From Gracilaria domingensis (taxonomy: Eukaryota; Rhodophyta; Florideophyceae; Gracilariales; Gracilariaceae), in the NCBI GenBank assembly GCA_022539475.1, contig VCMS01000036.1, positions 1 to 64,000 of the forward strand: DNA of 64,000 nucleotides, in the 5' to 3' direction. Under the pieces are notes generated by a model. It searched no databases, was not told the DNA's origin, and was given only the letters and a program-made list of their open reading frames with translations. A program made the position numbers and the translations under genes. This document shows, one piece after another, positions 8,667 through 20,325 of this stretch (position 1 is the first letter of the stretch; every line of letters starts with the position of its first letter).

Positions 8667-10790
8667 CTTGGCATTCGTATCTGGCAATCTTTCACTGTCT
8701 TCTTTGACCTGCTCCCAGTCAAGCATGTCATGTTCATTGCTAGACTCTTCATTCTCCGCCGCTGCGCTGCATTCCATATCGAAGTAAGACACCAAATTCC
8801 CGGAGCCATCTCTTTTGCCCGCATTGTTCGATGAAGCAGCAATAGATGCGAAGTTTAGATTTCTCACAGACGATCTACGGCGCTGATTTCGACTCATTAA
8901 TGCACGATTAAAGACACAGAACATCATTTTCGCCACTTTCATAGGATGCAATCGATTTCGCGACGGAGTGCGAATTCGTCTTTGAAGACTAAAGCTCCTC
9001 TCCACGCTAGACGAAGAGGGACTTACTGATAGAATACGCAGTGCAAAATATCTCAGCCACGGTATTTCTCTACACTGCATCCAGTAAACAACGGGAATGT
9101 TCTTGTAGGCCATCAAAACCTCCCGCTCTCCCGGATTATCCACATCCGTTCTCCAAGATAGCTTCACATACGTAAACTGTTCGAAAATTCGGTGCACTGC
9201 TCCGTCTTCTCCACTAGAGCTTAGTAGCTTTTGAGTTCGTTTAAAGACATCTGATGGAACGAACGCACGCAAATACTTAAGGATTCTGGTACTGAAGGGC
9301 CTAAAGTCCTCATTGACAGTGCGAACATCCGACAAATATGATACGAAGTTTATAGGTTGCAAAAGAGACACCCTTTCTCGCTATGTTTTCCCACTCAATC
9401 GCTCACGAAACTTGGTAGTCACCTGGTCCTTCCGTTCCTGCGTAAAGAGAAGTTGTTAATGGCAATGCCAAGAGCTTAGAATATAACTGTTTCGTCGCTG
9501 GGTGGACCTCAGATATTATAGAACTATCATCATCAAAGATCCTTAGATAGTGCCTTATAATCCGCAGCACATGAAAAATATCTAACGCCTTCTCGTGCAC
9601 AGAAGTATCGCGCATGGTCGCCTTAAATACGTCGCGCTTCACATCACATCGACCACTATACAAGGTTGTAGCAAAATCAGAACACGTAACCCGTTCTTGA
9701 TACACTGGCGTTTCTCTCAGAAAGGAATGAATCATTCCTTCCGAACTTGCAAATCTGGTAGGCGCCATGCTTACAGGCAAAACCGCTGTTCTTAGTAGCA
9801 TTAGTCAATTGTACTCGTCTAGTTCCCTGCTTGTAGTTGTATAATCCTGATTACGCAGCTCGCTATTGTACTGTTCTTTTAACTGCTTGAATCGAAAGTA
9901 CAGCTTGGAGTGTTTTCTCAGCTCACTCACCATTCCGGATACAGTTTCAAGTATGTACTTCACCCATAGTAGCTCGCCGATGTCCTGCATCAAAAGATTC
10001 GCGACATGGGTCTGCTCAGCGCTGGCGATAATGTCTTTGTACTCTAAGGCTAGTTGGTCTTTTGCCTTCATACACGGGCTAGCGTTATCGCTCACCAGCG
10101 CACACAAACGTCTCATGTCTCTAAACTCGGAGAAAACGGATTTCACATTTTGTTTGTAAAACTTACGGTCACAGCTAGCCGATAACGTGTACACCGAGCG
10201 TACATAATATGTCTTTTTGCAAATACCTATCTCTGTTATACAGCGAGGAACGTTGACAAAAGTTTCGGAGTTAGCATCTGTTCAGCAATAAAAGATGAGT
10301 GCCCCATAGGTCTGTTTAATTGCCGTACTTATTGAGGATTTAACCGCTTGTAAACGTTTCCCATACATCGCCTCTATACTCTTACCAGCAAGTCGAGTAA
10401 TAGTAGGTACGGCATTCTCTAGTGTAGAATCCAGAAGTCTAATCAGCTCCCTAATTGCTCAAAACTGTAAAAGGTTACATATTATGCACAACAAAACGAG
10501 TCAGAATGTTGTTCAGAGGAGTCTGTTTGTCGTCAGCAGGCTTACCAAGCAGAATATACTGCATACTTTGCGACAGCATTATATTAAGGCTCGAGCGAGT
10601 TTCGTGCCTGGTAGCCTTCGTAGGTGTGACATTCTCGACATGTTCTGGGCGTCGTTTCACGGGAGTGATCGGTAATCCGCAGCAATTCGCCGGACTTCCC
10701 AGCTCCTCATATGCACGGCGTGATGAAGGAGTTTTTAGAAGCCTTAAAAGTGTTTCTCGCTATGTGAAAGAACACCTCGGAAAATGGTGA
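8667..10790 (-). pseudogene. hAT-family transposase remnant (copy 1)
   Basis: Read downward from about 10790. An N-terminal part with a possible zinc finger (10475-10790) is followed by a DUF659-like region, VSDNASPCMKAKD (9805-10194). A middle part follows (9403-9801). The C-terminal dimerisation domain (8667-9371) contains SSSSVERSFSLQRRIRTPSRNRL, typical of hAT elements. Breaks: TGA at 9805-9807 in place of a probable Trp codon, a frameshift near 9420, and an in-frame TAG near 9385. The last codons are separated by the gypsy insertion. Across the target duplication the frame would continue a few codons to a stop near 3476-3481. hAT transposases cut and paste DNA and leave 8-bp duplications. 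I could not find the terminal inverted repeats. Confidence 0.85.
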
Positions 10791-11485
10791 CCAATTTGTG
10801 TTGCGTTTGGCGAAGCGACTTTGCTTTGCCATATACAAGCGTTGCAGGTAATATAAATAATTTGGCGTAGAGAGGATCCTCCATTAGCAGGCTGAAGCGA
10901 AAAACATTCTGATGAGCATTAGCTGCTTTTTATCCCACTTTCTTGGAGCTTGAAGAAGTACGCGAATCATGCGTTTGACGATTGTTGTATGTAGACATAT
11001 TTTGCGCTTCAAGATCGCAAATTGGAACATCTAACCATGATCCCTATAAGTAGTGCCTTGCGAAGGACGAAAGCATAACGCCGTGGAAGTAGTTATAGAA
11101 AGTGGAGAGAAGCCAAGGTCAGATAGCAGTGCATGAACTTCAGGGGGCTTCGTAAACAGAGGAGCGGCCCATCAAGGTTCGATGAGAATATAGAGTGAAA
11201 TATTGCATGTATAAACTGATTTTTAAGCCTAACTAAAGGGCTGCAAAAGGAAGTAAGCATCTCGCAATTACAGAAGGTAGCAAAGATCTTGATGGATAAG
11301 ACGTTTTCCTTCGACTTCTACGGCGGACACTCTCGATTGAATGGAAAGTTTGTCTGTCGGACAGCTTTCATGTCTCCGAAAGCCTCCGCTCTGTTTTGAA
11401 ACGAATCGATCATATTCAATGCAAGCAACGGAACTATTATTGACACGTTCAACAATCCGTTAATTGTCGAACGTGCCAAAACGAA
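10791..11485. other. No recognised gene
   Basis: AT-leaning sequence without a long open frame. It probably contains the 5' flank and terminus of the hAT element, but no inverted repeat or 8-bp duplication could be fixed by eye. Confidence 0.4.
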
Positions 11486-11830
11486 CATGTGGGTGGTGTA
11501 TGTACGCTTCGTGTCTGATATCGGGGTTCAGGTGCCTACTCTGGCCATTGTTTGGCACAATGTCGTATATAAGTCGTATCTGCGTCGCATATTTGCGGTA
11601 TGAGTGCCTGGTGCATGACGGTTGATGGCAGATGTAATGGAATAAAATAACGTTATGTTTTGAGATTGGCAATGTGGCTGTTGTGTGCGAATACCATCCA
11701 TAAACCAAACATTCGCACGCCATAGATACTACCCAAGTACGGAATGCATCAGTTTTTCGCCCATAAAAGCCACATAGTAGACACTTGAACCATTTTGTGA
11801 GGCACAGAGAGTCCATATACCACCCACATG
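11486..11830 (-). mobile_element. 345-bp inverted-repeat element, copy 1 (MITE-like)
   Basis: Ends with inverted repeats, catgtgggtggtgtatgtac on the left and ccatataccacccacatg on the right. It is closely similar to 21001-21343 over its whole length, with the two copies in opposite orientation. The minus strand carries an unbroken 118-codon frame (11816-11460) beginning MDSLCLTKWFKCLLCG, colinear with the frame in copy 2. No transposase motif is seen, so it is most likely a non-autonomous DNA element. Target duplications are not clear. It abuts the start of a decayed gypsy fragment at 11.83 kb. Confidence 0.75.
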
Positions 11831-13461
11831 ATTACCAGAGCTGCTGTACTCACCCAGATACCGAAAGAGAACAGACAAAACCCTATTAATGAAAAGCTAC
11901 ACCAACCAATATGCTTTCTTTCGGGTGCGTTCCCAGGACCAGCAGGAAACTGGTCTGTTCCTGAAAAGGTAGGTTTTCCCATCGTGGAATCAATGTGTCG
12001 CCCAGACTACCTAGAGTTCGGACACGAATTGAATATTTTCACTCACATCGCAAACCTAGTTTATCTCTACGACCCTCATGGTCGGAATCCAGGTATACTC
12101 AGACAGACCGCGGGCAAACTCATGCGTTGGGCGCTGAAACTCAGCGCCTTACGATATATCCTGATTCATCTACCTGGTGAAAACAATGTATGGGCCGACA
12201 TGTTGACTCGCTGGGCAGTCAATGTAGCTCCGGGTCTGAAAGCGTTAAAGGTTCTACGCGCTATGGCTCTCGTGGATGTCCCAATCAACTCTGGTACAAA
12301 TCGGCAGTTGGGCTGGCCAAGCTCCAGCGAGATCAAGTCCGCCTAGTCGGAAGCCTGTGAAGCACCGCCGGACAAGTGCATGAAAACCTCAGATGGTGTC
12401 CGAAATGCTAAAGACATTTTATGGATACCTACAGACTGTAAACTTTTGAAATTGCGACTTTTATTTGCTGCCCATACAGGCCATGGTGGACAAAGAAGTT
12501 TCAAAGTAGCACTGTCAGCTATGAAAGTTTTTTTTATTAGAAGACGCTAGAGAACGATGTTAGGTCGTTCGTGCAAACGTGCGTACAATGTTTGTGCACG
12601 AACCCAGAAATATTGCTTCCGCGACACGCTCTGCATGCAACGGGTCCAAACGAGTTGCTCCATTTTGATTTTTGTTACATGTTTTCAACTTAGAACCAAT
12701 ATCTGTATGTGCTTGTTCTTCAAGACGACCATAGTGGATATGTCTGGCTGATTCAGACGAAAGAGGTTTCGGCAGAGGTCGTAGGAGACAGTCTCACTAA
12801 ATGGTTCGCAGCGTTTGGTGTTGTCCGACAATGGGGGTCAGATCGCGGCTCTGACTTCAAGAAGGGAGCCATTCGCTTACTGACCGGAAGAATCAACTTC
12901 TCGCACCATTTTACTCTTGCCTACTGCCTCCGGTCCAATGGAACTGTCAAGGTTGTATGCCGTGAATTGCTCCAGGCATGCAGAGCACTACTATCGCAGT
13001 ACCAACTGCCCCAGAACTGCTGGCCGAGTGTTATACCGGTGGTTCAATCTGCTTTGAAGAGTTATCTTGTTGAAAGCTTCGGGAACCGTTTTCCACTTAC
13101 TGTTTTTACAGAACATAAGCAGGACAGGCCACTATCAGCCATTACCTGTAAGATAGGGCGAAAGGTCAAAGTTCGAAAACTTGATGATATACGCTTATCC
13201 CAAGTGTGCAGCATCAAGGCAACGCAAGACACACTTCAGTACATGCAAAAAGATGTCTCCGAGCGCTCTACAAAGAGGAGGATTCAAGCAGTTGAGTCCC
13301 ACAATCGAGTGACAAACTTCAAGCTCATCAACTTCAGCGAGGGCGATTTCGCGCAGTTCACATATTCCCATTTCCTTCTTCGCAGCATCCCGCGTGCCAT
13401 CGACAGGCTAGCGCGATACTTGTCAAGAGTATTGCTAGAAAGCATTGAAATATCTGCATAG
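11831..13461 (+). pseudogene. Decayed Ty3/gypsy pol (RNase H and integrase)
   Basis: The plus-strand frame at 11900-12346 contains the end of an RNase H domain, with ENNVWADMLTRW near 12180, matching the intact element's NIFADMLTRW. An integrase zinc-binding region (HTGHGGQRS near 12475) follows in broken frames. The integrase core is open at 12709-13461, with the LHFDF aspartate near 12660 in another frame and SDRGSDFKK near 12840. The third catalytic position reads NGTVKVV instead of the expected Glu, so the active site is dead. The RT and upstream part are missing, cut at the MITE-like element. It is related to, but clearly diverged from, the element at 3.5-8.7 kb. Confidence 0.85.
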
Positions 13462-14391
13462 AATTAGCGACAATAAAAATGTAACACATGATGGAATTTG
13501 ATATTTATTGTATGTCACAACAAACTCATTCATTAGAAGTAAATTGTTCACTTTGGACTGAAAAATACTATCCTTTATAACTTTCCGGGAAGAAAAGGGT
13601 CTATAAATTCATAAACGGTTGTCTCTAAATAAACAAAAATCAACTTCATACCCACTTCAAGGCGCTCTAAACGTCTGGGAGAACCAATACTTGATAGATA
13701 TGAAATTCATGAATTCGAACATTCACACTATTAGAACTCATATGACGGTTAGAGAATGATACAGGATTAAAGAGAGTATAGAATGAAACTTACCACAGTT
13801 AGATACATTCCAAAAAGTATTAGTGTAATGTTGCCATTCTTTCCTTCTGTGCAAATGACAGTTTTGAATAATATGTGGATAGCATTTTCGGAACGACTCT
13901 CTGTCTACATGACATGGAAGACATTTACATTCTTTGTGTTGTATCATTTGAAGAGCATTAATCCTCAAAAAAGAATTTTACCTGACACTTTTCCAGAACC
14001 GGTAAAAATAAATTCCATACTAACCCGTAAGTTTCCTGTGATCCCCTAAAAACGGAATTTAAATAATGTTTGAAGTAATTATTTCCAAACTCTGATTAAT
14101 TGGGCATCCATGGACTTCGTTGGTGAACCGCTAGTCCCTTTCATCCGGTTTATTCTACTAATAAATAGAGCGAAGACGACCACATCATAGTTGTAGCCAT
14201 CTAATAGGCCATGTAACAGTATACTCTTAATAATCAAATATATATCGAGAGGTGCATTACTCTCACAATCATAATAATATTTCATAGACTGTATCTATTC
14301 CTTCAAAAATTTCGGAGTAAAACCAAAGATTACTGCTACGAAATCTTTACATATCTCTGCGGGTCATTATCAGTATATGTACAACCTCTTA
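13462..14391. other. AT-rich spacer, no gene recognised
   Basis: AT-rich with only short frames (76 codons at 13738-13968, 88 at 13783-14049) that overlap on opposite strands and show no motif. It may hold the 3' LTR of the decayed gypsy element, but no second copy is available for comparison. Confidence 0.4.
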
Positions 14392-14489
14392 TCACTTGTA
14401 ACTGTTCTAGTCCTTTTGTTTTCGTGTCGTCACAAAGCCATGGGTTTGTGACAACACAAAAACAAAAAGACTAGAACCGTTTCAAGTGA
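14392..14489. repeat. 98-bp hairpin with 45-nt arms
   Basis: Left arm 14392-14436 and right arm 14445-14489 are reverse complements with about six mismatches. They are separated by the 8-nt loop gccatggg. The arms begin tcacttg and end caagtga. There is no coding frame. Transcribed, it would fold into one long hairpin, as small-RNA precursors do. It could equally be a tiny foldback element. Confidence 0.9.
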
Positions 14490-14910
14490 TATGGCAATAA
14501 AACGCAAAGTGTCGAAAATGTTCGTAGAACGCTATATAGGCAACTAGAAACTTCATTGATTGCAATGCTCTTACTAACATGGACATTCTGCAATCAGCTT
14601 AAAATGTAAAGCCCATTTCAGCTCAAAATAGAAATCATACTAACAGTAATAGTAGCTCAGGTAATTTTAGTGCGTTATTGGTACAATAACGAAATGTGCG
14701 CACTTGTACATAGAATGCTCTCTTTTTTACCAAACCAACGGCACTGAACTAATGAATTTTTTGAGAAAATGCCCAGTGTCACACAGCGCATTACAAGCCT
14801 TTATATCATTATATTATATCCATTCTTATATTGGATCACTACTGTGGTGGCAGATCCAACGGGGGGTGTCCCACCTTCCGAGGGAAACCTTCCGAAAGAT
14901 TTTATTTTCT

Positions 14911-15250
14911 GCGATCTCCGTTGCGTATGAAAGGCAAGCTCTAGCCCCACTATGACGCGCCTGCCACAGAAAAGGATGATGGAGCTTGCGAGCCGCACGC
15001 TGTGGCGCGTGCTACGTAGAACAGGAGGGTGGAGCTCACGGGCCACGCCCTGCGACCCGCTTGCTACAGAACAGGATGACGAAACTTGCACGCCAGGCGA
15101 TGTGGCGCACTCGCCCAAGAAAGGTTTGCAAAGAGACGGGCCACGCTCTGCGGCGCGCTCGCAAGGAAGATGATGAGAATGCACTCAGCGCGTTGCGATG
15201 CGATCCTCGAAGGAACGACGAGACTATACGCCACAGCTGCGCGTCGCCGT
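14911..15250. repeat. 50-bp period minisatellite, about 6-7 units
   Basis: Units start near 14911, 14961, 15011, 15061, 15111, 15161 and 15202. A typical unit begins ctgccacagaaaaggatgat and ends with ctgtggcgcg. Copies differ at a third or more of positions, so the array is old. It is GC-rich inside an AT-rich neighbourhood. The 50-bp period changes reading frame at each unit, which argues against a protein repeat even though a 98-codon frame (14986-15282, +) crosses it. Confidence 0.8.
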
Positions 15251-15467
15251 TACGCGAGGCAATCACTGCGCGCCTCATTTGATATACCTCGCAGCTGCTC
15301 CGCCGTCGATTCGCGCTGCTGGAACGCTATGACTGGTCTGCCGTCTGGTCGTCCCGCCATGAACATGATTTGCAACGAGCAGATTTTATTTTAACATATC
15401 CAGGATGGTCAGTGTGGAAGGCGAGCTGAAATCCAAGCAAGCAGAGAAGTTCACTCGGCCCCTAGGC

Positions 15468-15881
15468 TCAGGAATATTGGGTTTTAAAGATGCTGTAAAT
15501 CTTCAAAGCGACCTCACTAGGAGGACAGTCATTGGGTGCCGTGGTGTGATAAATGCCGGCGCCACTGACGAGGGCGTGTACGTAATGCAAATGCCAGTGA
15601 TGTACGACAGCGTAGACTTGCAGAAGCCCGACGTCTACGACAAACCGCCACGTAATGATGTCGGCCAAAAGCTCTTCGAACTTCGTAATAATGGACTTCG
15701 GGGAAGGCGGCATTGGAGAATCATATTCACAGTTTTCATCTTCATCCATCAAACGTCCTGTATCGGTGCCCGAGCCTTCCTCTTCCTCATATTCGGTTAC
15801 GGTTGAGCGCAGAGGAGGGACATTCCAGATATCAGTTTCGTCATCTGTAAGGTCGCGAATATATTTCGTTGCGTCGGTCAT
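15468..15881 (-). CDS. Acidic open frame of unknown function
   Basis: From the ATG at 15881 the minus strand encodes 137 residues beginning MTDATKYIRDLTDDETD. An acidic, Ser/Pro-containing region (EYEEEEGSGTDTGRLMDEDE) is followed by a more hydrophobic C-terminal third (FVVDVGLLQVYAVVHHWHL). The frame extends upstream to 16058 without a stop, but that part looks non-coding. No family is recognised. The composition looks more protein-like than the shadow frame on the other strand. It may be a piece of a transposon accessory gene or an exon. Confidence 0.35.
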   Translation of the reverse strand: MTDATKYIRDLTDDETDIWNVPPLRSTVTEYEEEEGSGTDTGRLMDEDENCEYDSPMPPSPKSIITKFEELLADIITWRFVVDVGLLQVYAVVHHWHLHYVHALVSGAGIYHTTAPNDCPPSEVALKIYSIFKTQYS

Positions 15882-17639
15882 CTCGAACCGGTGAGAATGA
15901 TGAGGAGCGGGACGCCTTGAAGACAAACGAACCAGGAGGCGACAGATATTTATGGCGATTGGATACACTAAACTTAAAATCTGGTTACGAAATACTTTTT
16001 GCGCTGTTGGAAACAGATTTGACGGGCGTACCCCTTGGTGAGCCAGGATGAATCCCAATAGTTGATGACCAAGATACTAGGGTTTTAGTTACAAAAGATT
16101 TGCAAGCTGCTCATGTCAATATAAACTCCTGAGTTCGTGCGTCCGTCGCCAACCCAACTCGGGTAGACTACTTTTACCCCTCTCAAAGACTTTCCCCATC
16201 CTTGTCTCTTTCGATTTTCTTCCTCCCCTTCCGTCGTCACCAACCTTCTCTCCTTTGGCATCCACCAGCTTCCCTTTGCACGGTCTGTGCTTATCTGCCA
16301 CCAATCTTCCCAATCTTTCCATTGTGGTAGCGGTCCGGTCTACTAGCGTTCCGTACACATTCGCCTTATGCCTCTCTCCATTGGGCTCATCCACGCATTG
16401 CGACCATCTCTACGTCTTCGTTCTCCCGGTCGGACATGGGCAGTGTTACGCTTTGCAATGGTTCTTTTTCTGTAGCCATGTCGCTTGGCTGTTAGGTTCG
16501 TGGTGGCATCGACGACAGGTTCCACCGCTTTAGTTCTGCCATCCTATTGCCTCACCGACAGCCTCCGTGCGTCTTGGTATGCTGGCTCAGCATACCGTTG
16601 TTGTGTTAGCTTTCGGCATGGGGCGCCGAGCCATATCCTTGTTTGAATCTTACCCTTTCTTTCTTTTTGCCGGGAGTTCCTTTCTATCTTGGGGTTGTAA
16701 TGTCTGCTCCTCCAGACATATGAGCTACGTTGATATCTGTTGCCCCTTTGAGCTGGTGCTCTCAAGCATTTATTGTGTCCTCCCTGCGTTTGTCACCACC
16801 AGCATCGTTCGCCTCGTTTCTGCAATCGTTCTTAAACTGAATTGTTTGCTTTACAGAGCTGCACGCGCTTGTCGCCCAGCGACGAAAATTTGGTTGCAAC
16901 AGAGCCAGTTACGAACAACGTCGCTTCAGCAGCGGCGTCAGTGGCATTGGCGCAGCAGCAAGATGTCGTCAAAGGCGGTCCTTACGATGCGCATTGCCAT
17001 ATTGTGGAAGTGTTTCGAATTAAGATGTCTGCAAGACAAAGCTCTAGCTGCAGTCACATGGTGCTGCGACAATGGCTGCGGCAGAGGTGGCCACAGACAG
17101 CATTGCTTTTCTAAGGGCGTCGGCAAAGTGGCGTAGCGCCAGGATGTCTTCAAAGACTGTGATGAGTCGCGTCGATGGTGCTGGAATCGGAGAATTTACC
17201 ACGGCTTGACCGAGCCTACACCTGTGCTCTAGTGTTTTAAGTAATACGTGTATGAATATCTAACGTTTTATATTGTGGAAGTAAAAACCCGTACTTTGGA
17301 CCTTCAAAATCGGGCGAACTTAAAATGCCTTTTTTTCAAACGGTTTTATGTCTCTTATGCTACTTTGAAGATGCATTCTACCTCCATTACAACGATGTGT
17401 GACCTATTGGTCTCCTTTGAGACTTCAAAAAAGTATCTACAACTTTAATACGATTGGTGAAGTCTGCTTCTTATTTTTGACCTCTGTACTGCTCAACGGC
17501 AATCTTTATTGAGGGCCGCAGAGGAAAGCACAAGTGATGGTGTCCCGTTCAAGAAGCAGGGCTTCTTGAACACATTGTAAAGACAGAAGTCATCAGCCCA
17601 AAACAAACCGCATCTCAGGGTGTGATTTGAGCTCTGCGA
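15882..17639. other. No recognised gene
   Basis: Several overlapping frames on both strands (16116-16394 -, 16567-17136 +, 16842-17114 +) show no motif. The plus strand at 16140-16300 is strongly pyrimidine-rich. The 16116-16765 minus frames are Arg/Lys-rich and could be a decayed gag-like region, but I cannot support that. Confidence 0.35.
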
Positions 17640-17870
17640 TATTCACGCGATATAAAACAGAGTCCTATACACTATGAGCATCGATTCTGCCGCAAATATG
17701 GCCCAAAGATGACTGAAATGATTTAATTTAGCTCGAAAAGTTTTGAGAACCCGTCTCTCGCCGAGACAATCAATTTCAATTTCGGAAGATATGGCCAAAA
17801 TATGGCCGGCATATAGCCAAAATATGGCCATCTACGAAACAAGAAAAGTTCTCCCACTAGTTACACCTTC
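17640..17870 (-). repeat. Foldback repeat family, copy 1
   Basis: The minus strand matches the right half of the foldback at 31920-32230, sharing ttggccatatc followed by aaattgaaattga and about 130 bp of weaker similarity. It is rich in short inverted ggccatat motifs. It lies just beyond the RNase H piece of a DIRS-like element, which it may truncate. Confidence 0.6.
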
Positions 17871-17971
17871 TCAAGAATTTTGAGGGTGAAAACGTTTCTT
17901 ATCGGTCCCGTCCCGAACATACTTGGCCCACATTCGATTGTCATAGGAATATGAGACCCACTACTTCTATA

Positions 17972-18408
17972 TTACCATCTTGAAGGCCCATCCATGATAT
18001 TATTCTTTGAGATATCGGGTAAAATGCCCAGGGCGATGTTGTTCGCGAGACGAGAAGCTGCCAGTTTTCGACAGCGAAGCAAGAGAAGAGAAGATAAAGA
18101 GTGCCCGTTCAGCGCAGCGTGAATCATGACACTGAAATCTGTGAACATGAACACTCTGTAGTGGCTTATACCGTTTCGTATGAGCCAGTTGATTTCACGA
18201 ATAACTGCTGATGCTTCCAAAGGTTGGTCTGCTCATCGTCTCTCCAGTTGTGCGTCAACGCCAGCTTCCAGTTCTGAAACTTGTAGAGCTTTAAAAGGCG
18301 AGTTCTTTCTATTTCAGCGCCGCATTCCTGTGCTGGATTCGAGGAGTTCCAAAATTGATATTGCGCTTCTTTGTTGATTTTGGCAACCATAACCGTTCTG
18401 GCCTTCAT
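17972..18408 (-). pseudogene. DIRS-like RNase H remnant (element C)
   Basis: Two overlapping minus frames (18408-18166, then 18220-17972) give one RNase H-like domain. It contains WRDDEQTN, then EASAVIREINWL, then the FTDFS aspartate block, then SLSSLLLLRCRKLAASRLA, ending MDGPSRW near 17975. This layout is typical of the RNase H that follows RT in DIRS-like tyrosine-recombinase retrotransposons. A frame change near 18200 breaks it. The piece at 24.95-25.07 kb is a homologous copy. Confidence 0.75.
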
Positions 18409-19131
18409 TGACGCGTCGAATTCAACAGCCTACTAAGATATGGACAGGCTGGGATCCACAACCGACAGCAGCAAGAGCGAGAGTAGCATCCAAATCTCTC
18501 GTTTCATCTGCGGCAGCTGCAGCCGTGGCACCCTGGGCACGTTTGGCGACGAAGGAGAGAAGACTGAGTTTAAGCACGAGAACAGCAGTCTGGGAAGAAG
18601 TGCCAAGTAACACAGACAATAAATGGCTACCATTCTTGCCGAGAAAAGAATTCCTTTCCTCCTATTGGGTACTGGGTAACTATGATCCGAATCTTCTCGA
18701 ATCAGGTTGTATGGAGTTCCATTGTAGGTCTCAGTGGCAATCTATGAATGATACCACTTCCTTCATGAGCGTGTTTTGTGCACAGGACTTTTCTTCCCGG
18801 GGTGGAAGGCCGGAAGCACGAAACTAAGTGCGAATTGTTTTCGGAAAGAGCTGCAGAGCTCTATGGCTCCACTGGTTGCCAACGACATTTATGTCATCGA
18901 TTATATGGGGAGGCAGGCAGCCCGACGCAGAGAGACCAAAGGTCTTTGCTCTACGGTTGAAGTTGATAAGCAACTAGTCCGTAGTGTGCGCGAGCCTGGA
19001 TTCCATAAAGATGTGGAATGGCCCATCCAAGAGCTCTGGGGCAAAAGGTGTGTGCTAGGTACACCGACCTCTTGAAGCTCATTGGAATGGTCGCCTGGCA
19101 TAAGCAGAGCTTAGTGCGAGAATTTAATTTG
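18409..19131 (-). pseudogene. Decayed interval between DIRS-like RT and RNase H
   Basis: By position this is the remainder of the RT domain of element C. No intact RT motif could be read in any one minus frame. Short frames on both strands (for example 18408-18827 +) are treated as chance. Confidence 0.35.
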
Positions 19132-19425
19132 CTAAAATTTATACGCGTTTAAATAGTGAGATATAGCTGAAGGCAAAAACTGGAGGATGACTTTTGGCAT
19201 TTGGAAAAGCATTGACACAGCCCCGGGAAGAGTTTTGTTATGTAACACGTTCTCCCTATCGAGGTAGAAAGAGGAAAGGGAGTCCTTCCTAGTTCGGTTT
19301 GCCTCGAAAAGCCCAGAGTACGACAGCGCAGTGTCTAGAGCCTCCAGTACCAGTTCGTTTTTTGCTCGAGGCCACCGTATGAGCCTGTCTTGGTCCAGGC
19401 CTTCTGTGACCGCAACCATGATCAT
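19132..19425 (-). pseudogene. DIRS-like reverse transcriptase fragment (element C)
   Basis: The minus frame contains QDRLIRWPRAKNELVLEA followed by a palm-start-like SFYLDRENVLHNKTLP. It aligns with NRLISWPREQIELLRNT in element B (26075-26347), showing that both come from one family. Only the N-terminal part of RT is readable. Catalytic YxDD is not visible here. Confidence 0.65.
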
Positions 19426-20325
19426 TTGGGTCTTGTTTGCAGTGGCAGAAACGCAGCGCTCTTCACGACTTACAGTGCTCTAGTGTCGCACTCCGCGAGT
19501 ATGCGTACCCCAAAAGATTCCTGTACTCCGTTGCGGAGGCATAAAGCCCGGGTGGGGGTAACGAGATGGGGAAACTCGGATCTGACTGTGATGCTAAGAA
19601 TTGATCTGATGATACCGCAGAAGCCTTTCCCGCCATCGCTTGCGCCGAATTTGGCTGCTTCTGGTGGCATACTGTCAATCACAACATGGATTGAGATGAT
19701 CCCGAAGATTTCCGGGCGATGGAAGGGAGAGACGGCTCGCAACAATCCTCTTGAAGCCGAGTCGCAGAAATGTGTCCCCTACTTTTAGGAGATGAGATTC
19801 GACATTTGGATAGAATTTCATCGTTCTTTTCTGGTGTAAACCGTCATGGCGATGCTTTGTTTTACTGTTGGAATCAGCTGCAGGTCTGGCTGTGGCTCTT
19901 CAAAAACAGGCAGACAGGGAAAGAACTGCGGTCTTTTGTGAGAGATTGGCTGGTCTTGAAGGCGACAATACTGAAGTGTTCTGCTCTTGAGGAGCAATAT
20001 ATATATGTGTTTCAAGGCGTCAAGAGTGCTCTTGTAGAAAGTCCGAGAAGAGAAGGCGGAGATGGGAAGGGATAGGGGGAAACGTCGATGAGGAGAAAAA
20101 GCACCAGTGGTTAATTTTCCTGTCTCTGCTTCTCTTTCCTACCCGTTGGAGCGCGCTTCGAGTCAAGTGGAATTCAGGGCGCGCTTCTTTCATTGCTTTT
20201 ATGGAATTACCACGATTCTTTTGGCGTGTAAGGTTTCGCGTTAGTGACTCTTGAAGCGTACTGGATCTTACTGTGCCTTGAGGCACGTATTCGAGGAGAT
20301 GCAGGACCTCGTTCCAACGTCTCTC
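19426..20325. other. Decayed DIRS-like interior, no readable domain
   Basis: Lies between the gag-like and RT pieces of element C. Overlapping frames on both strands (19390-19788 +, 19463-19745 -) show no motif. It is inferred to be part of the same element from position only. Confidence 0.35.

Larger units (their letters stand above)
3494..8671 (-). mobile_element. Complete Ty3/gypsy chromovirus-type LTR retrotransposon with target duplication
   Basis: A 5.17-kb element on the minus strand. Two 219-bp LTRs (3499-3717 and 8448-8666) are identical by eye. In element orientation they begin TGTAACC and end CAGCATA. The element is flanked by the 5-bp duplication CTTGG (3494-3498 and 8667-8671). 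Internally it carries a Gag-protease frame (8403-6814) and a pol frame (6820-3737) with RT, RNase H, integrase and C-terminal chromodomain, all without stops. The target is the 3' end of a hAT transposase frame. I see no canonical TGG primer-binding site: the sequence after the 5' LTR reads GTTATAACTTTCGCG. The last internal bases before the 3' LTR are not a clear polypurine tract. Identical LTRs and open frames imply a very recent insertion. Confidence 0.95.

Noticed and set aside
14986-15282. Protein with 17-residue repeats across the minisatellite
   Set aside because: The DNA period is 50 bp, which changes frame each unit, so the repeat is not kept at protein level.
16567-17136. 189-codon plus-strand frame as a membrane protein gene
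   Set aside because: Hydrophobicity comes from a pyrimidine-rich stretch. No conserved pattern, and an opposing frame is equally open.
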